The notes: generated by a model not told the origin, from the sequence alone. Shown: positions 44,812-54,640, counted from the stretch's first letter. The stretch: 64,000 bases of DNA from Geodermatophilus siccatus (GCF_900103785.1 NZ_FNHE01000002.1:372001-436000); one strand, 5' to 3'. A program made the numbers and translations.

Positions 44812-44847
44812 GCCGGAGCGGGGCCGGGGGGCCGGCCCCGCTCCGGC
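44812..44847 (-). terminator. Perfect 16-bp stem-loop between ATPase and nuclease genes
   Basis: GCCGGAGCGGGGCCGG (44812-44827), loop GGGG, exact reverse complement (44832-44847), in the 67-bp gap between two minus-strand genes. It can act as a terminator or attenuator, lowering nuclease expression relative to the ATPase. Confidence 0.7.
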
Positions 44848-44855
44848 GGTTCGGC

Positions 44856-46316
44856 TCAGGCGACGTCCGTGCGGTCGTCGCCCGCGGCCCGCTGGGTGGC
44901 GATGACGTCGCGGACCAGTGCGGTCAGCCGCCGGGTGGCCACCTGCTCGGCGGGCCGGCCGAAGCGGGCGGCGATCTGCTCCTCGGTCACGCCCAGCGCC
45001 TCCAGGCTGGCCAGCACGCCACGGCGGGCGGCGTTGAGCCGGCGCTCCCCCGGGTCGTCCGGGGTCGGCGAGGGCTCGAGCAGCGGGTTCGCCGGCGTCT
45101 CCTCCCGGCCGGTGGACGGTCGGGCGGCCGCGGCGGCGGCCCGGGCGGACTCCACCACCGCGGCGGGCGTCTCCGGGGCGGACGTCTGGCCGGCGGCCGA
45201 GGCCCTGCGGCGCCCGGCGGGGTGGGACTCCACCGACGCCTCGAGGAACTCCTCGTGCCGGGCCTGGATCAGCTCGGCGACGGTGTACGAGCCGCCGGGG
45301 GTCGGGACGTCGACCTGCAGCATGCCGCTGCGGTTGGCCTCGGCCCACACCTCGCGCAGCTCGTCGTCGTCGCCGGCGTCGCCGATCCGCGCGACCAGGT
45401 CGCCGGCGTCGGGCTCGCGCCGTCCGCCCGCCCGAGCAGCCTGCCGACCGGCCGGGGCCTGCTCGGTCCGCTCGTGCTCGAGCAGCCCGCCGCCGTGGAA
45501 GGGCACGAGGTCGCGGACGTGCGCGGTGCCCGGATCGCACTTCAGGGCGTCGAACACCAGCCACTCCAGCAGCCGGCCGTCCGCCTTCTTGTCGGTGACC
45601 TCCTTGGCCGGGTCGTCGTTGGGCTTGATGCCGACGTGCACGCTGCGCGCGCCGACGATCAGCGGCCGGCGCCCGCGGCGCAGCCGCACCCACACGCTGG
45701 CTGCGTAGGGGAACTCGCGGTGGGTCTGCACCGACCACGTCTTCTGCCCCTCGATGGGCCGGCCGTTGGCGTCGACCTCGGTGACCTCCTTGCCGCGGGC
45801 GGTCACGACGACGATGCCGGGGAAGGTGAGCAGCTCGGTCTGCAGCTTGCGCCAGCGCGCGCCGGCGTCGTTCCACAGGTTCTGGCTGATGGTGATCTCG
45901 GCGTTCGGGTCGCGCTTGAGCAGCTCGCGGTTGCGGGCGGACCTCGCGGCGCGCTCACTCGCCCAGTCCTTCAGGCCGTCCCAGATGGCCGAGCCGGTGT
46001 CGATGCCGAGGACCACCGGCGGCTCGCCGGCGTCCGCGGCGCGGCGCGCCTGGGCCTTGACCGCCTGGACGGCGGCCAGGACCGCGGCGTAGGAGCCGTC
46101 GTGCTCGACCAGCTCGTACTTCGCGCCGGGGATCGCGCCGTACTCGTCACCGGCGCCCTCGTTGAGGTCGATCCAGTACAGCGTGCCGATCTTGTCCGAG
46201 GCGCTGAACTGGGCCAGCGCCCACGACTTCCCGGCCTTCTCCTCCCCCTCCAGGAGGATGCACGGCCACGGCACGCGACCGGTGGGCTTGCGGGTCTTGA
46301 GGCCAGAGACGGCCAT
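44856..46316 (-). CDS. RecA-like phage-type AAA ATPase (Sak4-like)
   Basis: A 486-residue protein. Residues ~15-230 are a P-loop ATPase with Walker A LLEGEEKAGKSWALAQF and Walker B VVLGIDTGSAIWDGL, plus VVVTARGKEVTEV. This matches phage single-strand-annealing ATPases annotated as RecA-like or Sak4. The remaining half is a Pro/Ala/Asp-rich linker with a C-terminal helical domain (EEQIAARFGRPAEQVATRRLTALVRDVI). ATG at 46316 with GAGGAG upstream, and an inverted repeat overlapping its leader. Likely works with the Cas4-like nuclease and the SSB of this region in recombination. Confidence 0.8.
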   Translation of the reverse strand: MAVSGLKTRKPTGRVPWPCILLEGEEKAGKSWALAQFSASDKIGTLYWIDLNEGAGDEYGAIPGAKYELVEHDGSYAAVLAAVQAVKAQARRAADAGEPPVVLGIDTGSAIWDGLKDWASERAARSARNRELLKRDPNAEITISQNLWNDAGARWRKLQTELLTFPGIVVVTARGKEVTEVDANGRPIEGQKTWSVQTHREFPYAASVWVRLRRGRRPLIVGARSVHVGIKPNDDPAKEVTDKKADGRLLEWLVFDALKCDPGTAHVRDLVPFHGGGLLEHERTEQAPAGRQAARAGGRREPDAGDLVARIGDAGDDDELREVWAEANRSGMLQVDVPTPGGSYTVAELIQARHEEFLEASVESHPAGRRRASAAGQTSAPETPAAVVESARAAAAAARPSTGREETPANPLLEPSPTPDDPGERRLNAARRGVLASLEALGVTEEQIAARFGRPAEQVATRRLTALVRDVIATQRAAGDDRTDVA

Positions 46317-46328
46317 GGTGAACTCCTC

Positions 46329-46351
46329 GTCGACATGGGGAAGATGTCGAC
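46329..46351. promoter_or_regulatory. Inverted repeat in the leader of the RecA-like ATPase gene
   Basis: GTCGACAT (46329-46336) and ATGTCGAC (46344-46351) are exact reverse complements with a 7-base spacer, ending 13 bp before the ATG at 46316. The 8-7-8 geometry equals that of the repeat over the recombinase start, though the sequence differs. The rest of the gap 46317-46650 shows no gene. Confidence 0.55.
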
Positions 46352-46650
46352 CCGAAAGCTAGGGGTGGGTACTGACACATCCATCCGCCGATCGCGCAAG
46401 CACATCCGGCCCTCCGTGCGAACCCGCAGGTCAGCGCGGCACAGGAAGGCCGATCGGCGTGTCGGCCGTTCGCTGTCGGCGTAACCGGCGCCCCTCACGG
46501 CCGCACCCGGGCCAGCTCCCGCCGGGCGACCGGGGCGGGGCGATCGCGGCAGCCACGGGAGAGCTGCCCGGCCCCGGAGTGGCGGGCGTCCTGCGGGGAG
46601 GCGGCGCGGCTCGCCGGACGAGGGAGCAGGCAGCACTAGCGTTCGGGAGC

Positions 46651-47214
46651 GTGAGCGGCTTCTCCCACGGCGGTCCGGGTGGCGACGCGGTGGACGCCGC
46701 CGCACTGCGAGGAGCAACGCCCTACGACCTGTGGCAGTGGAGCCAGGAGACGTCGCAGCGCCTCGGGGACATGTACGAGCGGATCCTCGACGCCGGCACC
46801 CCGCAGGCGTGCCGGGCCGCCGCACCCGAGTTCCTGCGACTGACGCGCCGCCTGCTGGCGCTGCGGCTGACCGTGGTGGCCGCCGACCGGCGGCTGGCGT
46901 TCGAGCAACGGGTGCCGCCGGCCGACGGCGTCGCGGTGGCCGCACTGTGGGCGGAGGTGTTCTGGGCAGCGCGGGCCGAGTCGCCGGACGACGACTCCGG
47001 TGTGCTGGAGGAGGCGGACGCGTCCGTCCGCGGCCTGCTGGGCCTGTCCGCGGTCGACCTGGCCGACCTGCACGCCGTGACGGCCTGGTGGGAGCGGCTG
47101 CAGCAGGTGGAGCAGACCTTCGACGGCCTGGAGATGCAGGCGCAGGTGGCGCTCGAGGCTCGCCAGGAGCTGCACGAGCGCCAGCTGGAGGAGCGTCGCC
47201 TGAACACGCCGTGA
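46651..47214 (+). CDS. Hypothetical helical protein (187 aa)
   Basis: Not recognised. An all-alpha-looking protein ([89 protein letters not shown]) with a C-terminal coiled coil. No membrane segment. The GTG at 46651 follows a TAGCGT hexamer by 8 bases and has no clear ribosome-binding site, suggesting a leaderless mRNA. Divergent from the RecA-like ATPase gene and convergent with recD2. Confidence 0.72.
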   Translation: MSGFSHGGPGGDAVDAAALRGATPYDLWQWSQETSQRLGDMYERILDAGTPQACRAAAPEFLRLTRRLLALRLTVVAADRRLAFEQRVPPADGVAVAALWAEVFWAARAESPDDDSGVLEEADASVRGLLGLSAVDLADLHAVTAWWERLQQVEQTFDGLEMQAQVALEARQELHERQLEERRLNTP

Positions 47215-47287
47215 CGCCCTCCCCCGCTCGGTTCCGGGTGCTCCACGGCCGGGACCGCCGCGAGGCGGACCGGCGGGTGGTGCCGCG

Positions 47288-49567
47288 TCACGCCGCAGGG
47301 ACGACGGAGGGCGCTCTGCCGCGCAGACGGCGCGCGAGGGCGGTGTGCCGGCGTCCGGAGCCGGTGGCGCGCACGGCCTGACCGAGGGCCCGGGGCGAGC
47401 CGACGAGGACGACCAGCTGCTTGGCGCGGGTGACGGCGGTGTAGAGCAGGTTGCGCTGCAGCATCATCCAGGCGCTGGTGGTCAGCGGGACGACGACGCA
47501 GGGGTACTCGCTGCCCTGGGAGCGGTGGACCGTGACGGCGTAGGCGTGCACCAGCTCGTCGAGCTCGCTGAAGTCGTAGTCGATCGCCTCGTCCTCGTCG
47601 GTGACGACGCTGAGCTTCTGGTCGACGACGTCGATGGCGGTGACGACGCCCTGGGTGCCGTTGAAGACCCCGTTGGCGCCCTTGTCGTAGTCGTTGCGGA
47701 TCTGGGTGACCTTGTCCCCGACGCGGAACACCCGCCCGCCGAAGCGCTTCTCGGCCCGGTCGGGGTGCGCCGGGGTGAGCGCCTCCTGCAGCAGCTCGTT
47801 GAGCGCGGCGGCGCCGGCCGGCCCGCGGTGCACCGGGGTCAGCACCTGGACGTCGCGGCGGGGGTCGAGGCCGAACCGGGCCGGGATCCGGCGCACCACG
47901 ACGTCCGCGGTGAGCCGGGCGGTCTCCTCGGCGTCGTCGGTGGGGAAGAGGAAGAAGTCGTCGAGGCCGCGGACCTGGGGATGGCTGCCGGCGTTGATCC
48001 GGTGCGCGTTGGTGACCACGCCCGACCGGCTGGCCTGGCGGAAGACCTGCGTCAGGCGCACGTGCGGGATCGGGGTGCCGTCGGCGAGCAGGTCGCGCAG
48101 CACCTCGCCGGCCCCGACCGAGGGCAGCTGGTCGACGTCGCCGACCAGCAGCAGGTGCGCGCCCGGCGGGACGGCCCGCACCAGCTTGTTGGCCAGCAGC
48201 AGGTCCAGCATCGAGGACTCGTCGACGACGACCAGGTCGGCCTGCAGCGGCCGGTCCCGGTCGAAGGCGGCGTCCCCGCCCGGCCGCAGCTCCAGCAGCC
48301 GGTGCACCGTGACCGCCTCGACACCGGTCAGCTCGGTCAGCCGCTTCGCGGCCCGGCCGGTCGGCGCGGCCAGCACGACCTTCGCGCCCTTGGCCGCCGC
48401 GAGGGTGACGATGGAGCGCACCGTGAAGCTCTTGCCGCAGCCGGGGCCACCGGTGAGGACGGCGACCCGCTCGGTCAGCGCCAGCTGCACCGCGGCCCTC
48501 TGCCCGGCCGCCAGCTCCACGCCCGTGCGCCGGTGCAGCCAGGCCAGCGCCGCGTCCCAGTCCACGCTCGCGAAGGCCGCCAGCCGGTCGTCGTCGGCGG
48601 TCGCCAGCCTCTTCAGCCCCCCGGCCAGGGACACCTCCGCCCGGTGGAAGGGGACGAGGTAGTACGCGACCGTCGGCGGCTCGCCGTCCGCGCCGGGGAA
48701 CTCCTCGCGGATCAGGCCCTCCTCCGCGACCAGCAGGGCCAGGCAGTGCCCCACCAGGTCCGCCGGGACCTGCAGCATCTCGATCGCCCGGGCGACCAGT
48801 TCGGCCTCCGGCAGGAAGCAGTGCCCCTGCCCGGTCGCCTCGGAGAGCACGAACTGCAGCCCCGCCTCGACCCGCTGCGTGCTGTCGTGCGGGATGCCCA
48901 CCGCCGCCGCGATCGTGTCGGCGGTCCGGAACCCGATGCCCCACACCTCGGCGGCCAGGCGGTAGGGCTCGGCACGGACCACGCCGATCGAGGCGTCGCC
49001 GTACTGCCGGTAGATGCGCACGGCCAGCGAGGTGGACACGCCCACGCCCTGCAGGAAGACCATCACCTCCTTGATGGCCCGCTGCTCCTCCCAGGCCGCG
49101 GTGATCAGCCGGGTCCGCTTGGGGCCCAGGTTCGGCACCTCGGCCAGGCGCGCGGGTTCCTCCTCGATGACCCGGAGCGCGTCGGTGCCGAAGTGGTCCA
49201 CGATCCGCTCGGCCAGCCGCGGGCCGATCCCCTTGACCAGGCCCGAGCCCAGGTAGCGGCGGATGCCCTGCACCGTGGCCGGCAGCACGGTGGTGTAGTC
49301 CTCGACCTGGAACTGCCGGCCGTACTGCGGGTGGGCGCCCCACCGCCCCCGCAGCCGCAGCGTCTCCCCCGGTTGCGCGCCGAGGAGCGACCCCACGACG
49401 GTCACCAGGTCACCGCCCCGCCCGGTGTCCACCCGGGCCACGGTGTAGCCGGTCTGGGGGTTGGCGAACGTGATCCGCTCCAGCGTCGCCTCCAGGACCG
49501 ACCCGGTCCGCGCCTCTGCCACCCGCCGTCCCCTCGCTGGTGCTCCGTCCGCCCCCTCGATCGTCAC
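47288..49567 (-). CDS. recD2: RecD2-type 5'-3' DNA helicase
   Basis: A 759-residue SF1B helicase. The N-terminal extension has an OB-like strand set ([22 protein letters not shown]) and helix-hairpin-helix motifs ([33 protein letters not shown]), which mark RecD2 rather than RecBCD RecD. Walker A is [16 protein letters not shown], motif [13 protein letters not shown], motif [16 protein letters not shown], then [10 protein letters not shown] and [17 protein letters not shown] with [18 protein letters not shown] at 49567; divergent from ssb with a 129-bp shared control region. Such helicases act in repair outside RecBCD. Confidence 0.92.
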   Translation of the reverse strand: MTIEGADGAPARGRRVAEARTGSVLEATLERITFANPQTGYTVARVDTGRGGDLVTVVGSLLGAQPGETLRLRGRWGAHPQYGRQFQVEDYTTVLPATVQGIRRYLGSGLVKGIGPRLAERIVDHFGTDALRVIEEEPARLAEVPNLGPKRTRLITAAWEEQRAIKEVMVFLQGVGVSTSLAVRIYRQYGDASIGVVRAEPYRLAAEVWGIGFRTADTIAAAVGIPHDSTQRVEAGLQFVLSEATGQGHCFLPEAELVARAIEMLQVPADLVGHCLALLVAEEGLIREEFPGADGEPPTVAYYLVPFHRAEVSLAGGLKRLATADDDRLAAFASVDWDAALAWLHRRTGVELAAGQRAAVQLALTERVAVLTGGPGCGKSFTVRSIVTLAAAKGAKVVLAAPTGRAAKRLTELTGVEAVTVHRLLELRPGGDAAFDRDRPLQADLVVVDESSMLDLLLANKLVRAVPPGAHLLLVGDVDQLPSVGAGEVLRDLLADGTPIPHVRLTQVFRQASRSGVVTNAHRINAGSHPQVRGLDDFFLFPTDDAEETARLTADVVVRRIPARFGLDPRRDVQVLTPVHRGPAGAAALNELLQEALTPAHPDRAEKRFGGRVFRVGDKVTQIRNDYDKGANGVFNGTQGVVTAIDVVDQKLSVVTDEDEAIDYDFSELDELVHAYAVTVHRSQGSEYPCVVVPLTTSAWMMLQRNLLYTAVTRAKQLVVLVGSPRALGQAVRATGSGRRHTALARRLRGRAPSVVPAA

Positions 49568-49696
49568 ACCGCCCGGGGACGAAATCCGCGGGTGCGCGGA
49601 ACGGGATCCCGTCGGCGGGCACGGAACTGTCAGTCGGTGCTCGTAGCCTCCGGGCGCTCACCTGAGCGATGCACTGACAACACGGAGGACCGGATC

Positions 49697-50209
49697 ATGG
49701 CCGGCGACACTGTCATCACCATCATCGGCAACCTGACCAGCGACCCCGAGCTGCGCTTCACGCCCTCGGGTGCGGCGGTCGCCGACTTCACCATCGCGTC
49801 CACCCCGCGCACCCTGGACCGCCAGACCCAGGAGTGGAAGGACGGCGAGGCGCTGTTCCTGCGCTGCAGCTGCTGGCGGCAGATGGCCGAGCACGTCGCG
49901 GGATCGCTCACCCGCGGCTCGCGGGTCATGGCCCAGGGACGCCTCAGGCAGCGGTCCTTCGAGACCAAGGAGGGCGAGAAGCGCACCGTCGTCGAGCTGG
50001 AGGTCGACGAGATCGGCCCGTCCCTGCGCTACGCGACGGCGTCGGTCACCAAGGTGACCCGTTCCGGGGATGGTCCGGGCGGCGGTCCCGGTGGCGGATT
50101 CGGCGCCGGCTCCGGCGGCGGGGACGGTCGCACCGGGGCCGGGCGAGGCGGCTCACCCGACCCCTGGGCCGCGCCGGTGGGCGGGCTCAGCGAGGAGCCG
50201 CCCTTCTGA
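49697..50209 (+). CDS. ssb: Single-stranded DNA-binding protein
   Basis: A 170-residue SSB. The OB fold is [36 protein letters not shown] through [19 protein letters not shown] Gly-rich linker follows and an acidic tip ending EEPPF, the protein-interaction tail. Shorter linker than a typical housekeeping actinobacterial SSB, and not next to rpsF or rpsR, so it is probably a second copy (SsbB-like) linked to the recombination genes. GGAGGA precedes the ATG at 49697. Confidence 0.93.
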   Translation: MAGDTVITIIGNLTSDPELRFTPSGAAVADFTIASTPRTLDRQTQEWKDGEALFLRCSCWRQMAEHVAGSLTRGSRVMAQGRLRQRSFETKEGEKRTVVELEVDEIGPSLRYATASVTKVTRSGDGPGGGPGGGFGAGSGGGDGRTGAGRGGSPDPWAAPVGGLSEEPPF

Positions 50210-50771
50210 GCTCCGCCCCGCGGCCCTGCGGGACGACCGGTGCCGCACCGGCGTACCCGCGTCCGGAGGCGGGTCGGGTCCCCCGACCGACCCGCCTCCT
50301 GCCCGGGTCCGCTGCGGCTGAGCGGCCACGCGCAGATGCGGCCGGCGACGGCGGGCGCGGTGCCGCTGCGCCGGGAGGAGCGCACCGGCGACCGCCGGGC
50401 TGCTCGGTCGTGACCGCGAGCGCCCAGGGACGACCCGTTCCACGGCAGGGGTCCGCGCCGTCCATCCCCACCGGCTGCACGGCTGGGCGTCGCTCACACA
50501 CCGCCCGCACCGATCGGCTGGACCGGTGGTGATGAGTCCGCCCGTCCCGCGGAGTCATAGAGGCGACCCCGGCTCGACCGACCTGGCGAGCCGGCGGGCG
50601 ACCGCCCGGGAGCCCGACACCCGGAAGGGGGTCCCCTGCCCACCGCACCCGGACACCGCCCACGCACCGCGCCCCAGCGCCGCTGACCGCCTGCCGCCAC
50701 TCCCCCGTGCCGGCCGTCGGCGGGCTGCTGCTCCAGGGACACACGCACGAGCACCACGGAGGACCACGACC
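50210..50771. other. 562-bp gap after ssb, with an inverted repeat
   Basis: No convincing gene. GGAGGCGGGTCGG (50265-50277) pairs with CCGACCCGCCTCC (50287-50299) across a 9-base loop, 55 bp after the ssb stop, and is the likely ssb terminator. Frames on both strands are low-complexity Arg/Pro/Gly shadows. Confidence 0.6.
50265..50299 (+). terminator. Terminator hairpin after ssb
   Basis: 13-bp perfect stem described for the surrounding gap; no T tract. Confidence 0.6.
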
Positions 50772-51248
50772 ATGACCACCGTCGACCGCACCGCGCTCAC
50801 CCGGCACACCGGCCTCGTCCAGACCACCCGCGACCTCGTCCTGCTCGCCGCGCGGGTCGGCCTCGGCGTGCTCATGGTGGCGCACGCCGAGCTCGAGTAC
50901 GACGTCGGCGGCAGCCTCGCCGGGGTGGGGCGGCTCTTCGCCGAGGCCGGCGTCCCCCTGCCCGCCGTCACCGGGCCGGCCAACGTGCTGTTCGAACTCG
51001 TCGGCGGGATCGCGATGGTCCTCGGCGTCGCGGTCCCCGTCGTCGGCGTGCTGATGGCGCTGAACATGGCCGGCGCCTGGGTCTTCGTGCACACCAGCGG
51101 CCTGTACGCCATGGACCACAACGGCCCCGAACTCGTCATCGCGCTGGGCCTGCTCGGCCTCGTGCTGGCCGTGACCGGCTCCGGCCGCTTCGGGCTGGAC
51201 CCGCTGATCGTCCGGCGCCTCCGTCGGACGCCACGGCGCGCGGCCTGA
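50772..51248 (+). CDS. DoxX-family membrane protein
   Basis: A 158-residue four-helix membrane protein. Spans are roughly LVLLAARVGLGVLMVAHA, TGPANVLFELVGGIAMVLGVAVPVVGVLMALNM, and ELVIALGLLGLVLAVTGSG, with GSGRFGLD in the typical DoxX C-terminal position. ATG at 50772 has GGAGG about 11 bases upstream. DoxX proteins are linked to redox homeostasis; no partner gene is adjacent. Confidence 0.87.
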   Translation: MTTVDRTALTRHTGLVQTTRDLVLLAARVGLGVLMVAHAELEYDVGGSLAGVGRLFAEAGVPLPAVTGPANVLFELVGGIAMVLGVAVPVVGVLMALNMAGAWVFVHTSGLYAMDHNGPELVIALGLLGLVLAVTGSGRFGLDPLIVRRLRRTPRRAA

Positions 51249-51570
51249 CGACCCGTCGTCGACGGGACCGGATGGGAACGGGTGCCGGTCGCCGGCTCCG
51301 GCGTCCCGCACGGCGCAGCGAGCAGGGCGCTCCTGCCGCGCTCGGCCCTCGATCGGGTGTGCCGGTCTGCGGGCCTGGACGGACTCCCGCAGACGTGACC
51401 ACGCCGGTATCAGACGGCCCGCACGAAGGCTCCGTACTCCGCTGGCGATGGACCCATCGAGGAGTGCGAGTGACGACTGCCGAGGACGGCGACCTGGTGC
51501 ACCGGCGGCTCCCCCGCGGCGTGCCGGATCCCGGCCACCGCCGGTCCGGATCGGGTCGCAGGCGCCGACC
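51249..51570. other. Intergenic 322 bp
   Basis: Between DoxX and the DJ-1/PfpI gene, same strand. No gene or strong hairpin seen; presumably holds the downstream promoter. Confidence 0.45.
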
Positions 51571-52164
51571 ATGACCACGACGCCGGGTACGCGCCACATC
51601 GGGATCCTGCTGTTCGACGTCATGGAGGAGCTGGACGCCGTCGGCCCCTGGGAGGTGTTCGCCTGGTGGACCCGGCACTTCCCCGCCGACGGCTACACCG
51701 CGACGACGTTCTCCTCCGACGGCCGGCCGGTGACGTGCGAGAAGGGCCTCGTGGTGCAGCCCCACCACAGCACCGCCACCGTGCCGCCGCTGGACGTGCT
51801 GCTCCACCCCGGCGGGGACGGTACCCAGGCGATGCTCACCGACCGGGCGCACCTCGCCTGGCTGTGCGAGCAGCGCGCGCACGTCCCCCTGGTCACCAGC
51901 GTGTGCACGGGATCGACCGTGCTGGCGGCCGCCGGCCTCCTCCGCGGCCGCCCGGCCACCAGCAACCGCGGCGCGCTCGAGCAGCTGCGGTCCATCGACC
52001 CCACGATCACCCTCCGGCCGGGTGCGCGCTTCGTCGACGACGGCGACGTGATCACCTCCGCCGGCATCTCCGCCGGGATCGACATGGCCCTGCACATCGT
52101 CGGGCGCCTGGCCGGCCGCGAGCGGGCACAGCAGGTCCGCGAGGGCATCGAGTACGCGCCCTGA
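51571..52164 (+). CDS. DJ-1/PfpI (GATase1-like) family protein
   Basis: A 197-residue DJ-1/PfpI fold protein. IGILLFDVMEELDAVGPWEVFAWW is the N-terminal strand with the conserved acidic residue, LDVLLHPGGDGTQAM the second loop, and the nucleophile Cys is in LVTSVCTGSTVLAAAGLL. SNRGALEQL and ITSAGISAGIDMALHIVGRLAG follow the pattern of isonitrile-hydratase or GlxA N-terminal domains, without the AraC part. ATG at 51571. A hydratase or chaperone-like role is possible; substrate unknown. Confidence 0.88.
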   Translation: MTTTPGTRHIGILLFDVMEELDAVGPWEVFAWWTRHFPADGYTATTFSSDGRPVTCEKGLVVQPHHSTATVPPLDVLLHPGGDGTQAMLTDRAHLAWLCEQRAHVPLVTSVCTGSTVLAAAGLLRGRPATSNRGALEQLRSIDPTITLRPGARFVDDGDVITSAGISAGIDMALHIVGRLAGRERAQQVREGIEYAP

Positions 52165-52275
52165 TCGCGATCCGCCGGGCGGGCGCAGCGGCGGCAGGTG
52201 GGCACCGCCGGCGGCGCCGGGCCGGGTGCGGACGGCGGACGACCGCCGACGGACGTCGTCCGGCCCTCGCGGAGC

Positions 52276-53058
52276 TCACCGCTCCGGACGGGACCACGCT
52301 CCTCCGGGAGCCCGGCGCTCCCCGCACAGCGACCGGCGCAGCCGCGCGATGTCCTGGACCAGTCGGGTCATCTGCTCGGTCGGGGGCACGCCGAGCTCGT
52401 CCTCCACCATCGCCCGGAAGAACTCGTAGGCCCGCAGCGCCTCGGCCAGGTTCCCCTGGGCCAGGTGGACGCGGACGACCGTGCGGTGGGCGCTCTCCCG
52501 CAGCGGATCGGCGCGGACCGCGGCATAGGCGGCCTCCAGCGCCTCGCAGTGGCGGCCGCGGAAGGCGAGTCCGGCTGCCACCGCCTCCAGCGCCTGCATG
52601 CGGAGCTGACGCAGCCTCTCCCGCTCGAGGAGGACCCAGTCGTCGTACCACCCGGGCAGGAGGTCGCCGAGGAGCGCCGTGTCCGGCACCGCGACGTCGT
52701 CGGCGCCTCCGGTCGGGTTGATCGCCCGCTGCGCCCAGTCGTCGAGCTCCCACACGTCGACGCGGACACCCCCCGCCAGCCGCAGCGCGCTCCCCGACAC
52801 CTCGATCAGCCCGGGTGCCGCCTTGTTGAGCCGCCACAACGCCGAGCGCAGGCTCCCGTGCGCGTGGTCCTCGGGCACGTCGGGCCACAGCTGGCCGGCC
52901 GTCGCCGTCCGGGTCGGCCGGTGGGACAGGCACAGGTGTGCCACCAGCCGCTGCACGCCACGTGGCAGCTCGTCCGCGGCCGACCTCCGGTGGCGGCCGG
53001 GGACGTCCAGGCGGAAGCCGTCGAGCAGGGTGATCCGGGCAGCCGGTGGACGGTCCAC
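52276..53058 (-). CDS. SARP-like regulator with BTAD domain
   Basis: A 260-residue activator-type protein. The N-terminal winged helix (LLDGFRLDVPG, RGVQRLVAHLCL, GSLRSALWRLNKAAPGLIEVSG) is the OmpR-like DNA-binding domain of SARPs. The bacterial transcriptional activation domain follows (DDWVLLERERLRQLRMQALEAVAAGLAFRGRHCEALEAAYAAV, LRESAHRTVVRVHLAQGNLAEALRAYEFFRAMVEDELGVPPTEQM). GTG at 53058. No biosynthetic cluster is immediately adjacent; the lasso and adenylation operons are 20 kb away. Confidence 0.88.
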   Translation of the reverse strand: MDRPPAARITLLDGFRLDVPGRHRRSAADELPRGVQRLVAHLCLSHRPTRTATAGQLWPDVPEDHAHGSLRSALWRLNKAAPGLIEVSGSALRLAGGVRVDVWELDDWAQRAINPTGGADDVAVPDTALLGDLLPGWYDDWVLLERERLRQLRMQALEAVAAGLAFRGRHCEALEAAYAAVRADPLRESAHRTVVRVHLAQGNLAEALRAYEFFRAMVEDELGVPPTEQMTRLVQDIARLRRSLCGERRAPGGAWSRPER

Positions 53059-53630
53059 GGGACTGGTCCTTCCTGTCGGGTCGAGCGACCGATCGCCGGA
53101 CAGCGCTGCCAGATACGGCCGTCCGGCTCCGGATCCGGCCGGCCCGGACGACCGACCCTCCTGGGCCCGGTGGGCGACCGGTCGGTTCCGGGCGGGCTCG
53201 TCGGTGCGGGGTCGAGCGGCCAGGTGGGCGTCCTCCGCCTCCGGGCCGTTCCCGGCGGAGGAGGCCAGCCGACGCGGCTGCGCGTCTGCGGGCCCGCCCG
53301 GGCGGGCACGACCGCCGACGGGGCTCGACCGTGCTGGCCGGTGGCTCCACCGTGCTGGCCGGTGGACGGCATGGGTCAGGTCGTCCGCAGTGGGCTCCGG
53401 GACGGGAGCGGCCGGCCGCTCACCGGGGTGGGCGCGTACGCCCCAGCGACTCCGGGATCGACCGGCCGTCAGGTCGTGCGGCTCGGTGGCGCCTGGCGGG
53501 CCCGACCGCCCTCGTTCGCGCTGGTGGTCCTCAGATGCAGGTGTACGACGCTGCCTGACATGACTCCCCCTGGACGCATGCGCTCGAGATGCGGAAGGGC
53601 CACGTTAGCCAGGTCCGAGCGCCGGGACCG

Positions 53631-53646
53631 TACGCACTTGTGCGTA
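53631..53646. promoter_or_regulatory. 16-bp inverted repeat upstream of the LuxR gene
   Basis: TACGCAC (53631-53637) and GTGCGTA (53640-53646) are exact reverse complements around TT, about 75 bp upstream of the -10 box of the LuxR-type gene. Probable operator, possibly for autoregulation. Confidence 0.5.
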
Positions 53647-53720
53647 GTCGGCGGGCCACACCGGCTGCCGGGCCCTGGCCGCCGTGCCCGGACGACCTCC
53701 GCGATCCGGCGCTGACGGAT

Positions 53721-53726
53721 TACCCT
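53721..53726 (+). promoter_or_regulatory. -10 box for leaderless LuxR-type gene
   Basis: TACCCT ends 7 bases before the GTG start at 53734; no Shine-Dalgarno sequence lies between. Confidence 0.5.
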
Positions 53727-53733
53727 CAGCTCT

Positions 53734-54615
53734 GTGTCGCGCACCACGAGGCGTCATGCAGCGTGGCTGGAGCTCGTCGGCGACATCCTGCAGGGGCAGC
53801 CCGGGGCGCGGGAGTTCCCGCACGCGCAGGTGGCGGCCCTGCTCCTCGAGTCCTTCGACGCGGCCTGCTGCTCGCTGAACGTCGTGGACCGCGCGTGGGT
53901 GGACCACGTCGTCGGGGGCTGGCCGGTCGGCTACCTGCCGACGACGCCGCCGTCCGGGATCCTCCCCGACGCGACCACCCAGCCGCTCATCCGGTGGTAC
54001 GCCGTCACGGGCTGCTCGGCACCCCAGATCCTGGGCCGGGTGCCGCGCGCGGTGGCGGGTCCGAGGATGTGCGCGCAGTGGTCGGCGTTCGCCCGCCCCT
54101 TCGGGATCACCCACCAGCTCGCGCTGCCCCTCCGGGTGGGGAGGGGGATCGAGGCCTACGTGGTCAGCCGTCCCGACGACGACTACGACGACGCCGATGC
54201 CGACCTGGCCACCCTGGTCCTGCCGGCAGTGGCCGCGCTGGTCCGCCAGCACCGGGCGCTCCAGGACGTGCCCGAGGAGCAGCTCGACCGCGTCGTGGAC
54301 CGCCGCCTGACCGAACGCGAGTTCGCCGTGCTCACGCTGCTCGGGTCAGGTCTCACCGCCCAGGCGATCGCCCGCCGCCTGGACACCTCGCCCCGGACGG
54401 TGCACAAGCACCTCGAGCACCTGTACCGCAAGCTCGGCGTGCGCGACCGGCTGATGGCGGTCCAGCGAGCCCGGGACGCCGGCCTCCTGGCCACGCCTGC
54501 CGGGTGCGGGGGACGACGCGGGACCACGGACCCCACCGCGCTGGTCCCCTCGCCCCGCAGCGGGGAGCACCTCGCCGCCGTCGAGCACGCCGGGCGGGGC
54601 GACGGCGGGTCCTGA
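53734..54615 (+). CDS. LuxR-family transcriptional regulator
   Basis: A 293-residue regulator. The N-terminal ~190 residues look like a GAF-type sensory fold (VAALLLESFDAACCSLNVVDRAWVDHVV, ITHQLALPLRVGRGIEAYVVSRP). The C-terminal helix-turn-helix is LTEREFAVLTLLGSGLTAQAIARRLDTSPRTVHKHLEHLYRKLGV. There is no receiver domain, so it senses a ligand directly. The 40-residue tail is Gly/Arg-rich. The GTG at 53734 fits a leaderless transcript. Convergent with the amidohydrolase gene. Confidence 0.88.
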   Translation: MSRTTRRHAAWLELVGDILQGQPGAREFPHAQVAALLLESFDAACCSLNVVDRAWVDHVVGGWPVGYLPTTPPSGILPDATTQPLIRWYAVTGCSAPQILGRVPRAVAGPRMCAQWSAFARPFGITHQLALPLRVGRGIEAYVVSRPDDDYDDADADLATLVLPAVAALVRQHRALQDVPEEQLDRVVDRRLTEREFAVLTLLGSGLTAQAIARRLDTSPRTVHKHLEHLYRKLGVRDRLMAVQRARDAGLLATPAGCGGRRGTTDPTALVPSPRSGEHLAAVEHAGRGDGGS

Positions 54616-54640
54616 CGCCCGCCGGTGCGGCGGCCGGCGG

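Larger units (their letters stand above)
53059..53733. other. 675-bp divergent control region
   Basis: Between the BTAD and LuxR regulator genes. Contains a 16-bp palindromic element at 53631, the -10 of the LuxR gene at 53721, and a 21-bp direct repeat (GTGCTGGCCGGTGG at 53331 and 53352). A 30-codon minus frame starting at ATG 53561 (MSGSVVHLHLRTTSANEGG) has a good AGGGGGAG site but nothing else to support it. Confidence 0.55.

Noticed and set aside
53331-53365. 21-bp tandem duplication containing GTGCTGGCCGGTGG
   Set aside because: Only two copies, no symmetry and no relation to a gene start.
53469-53561. 30-codon minus-strand frame with a good ribosome-binding site
   Set aside because: Too short to judge without homologues; no motif or operon context.
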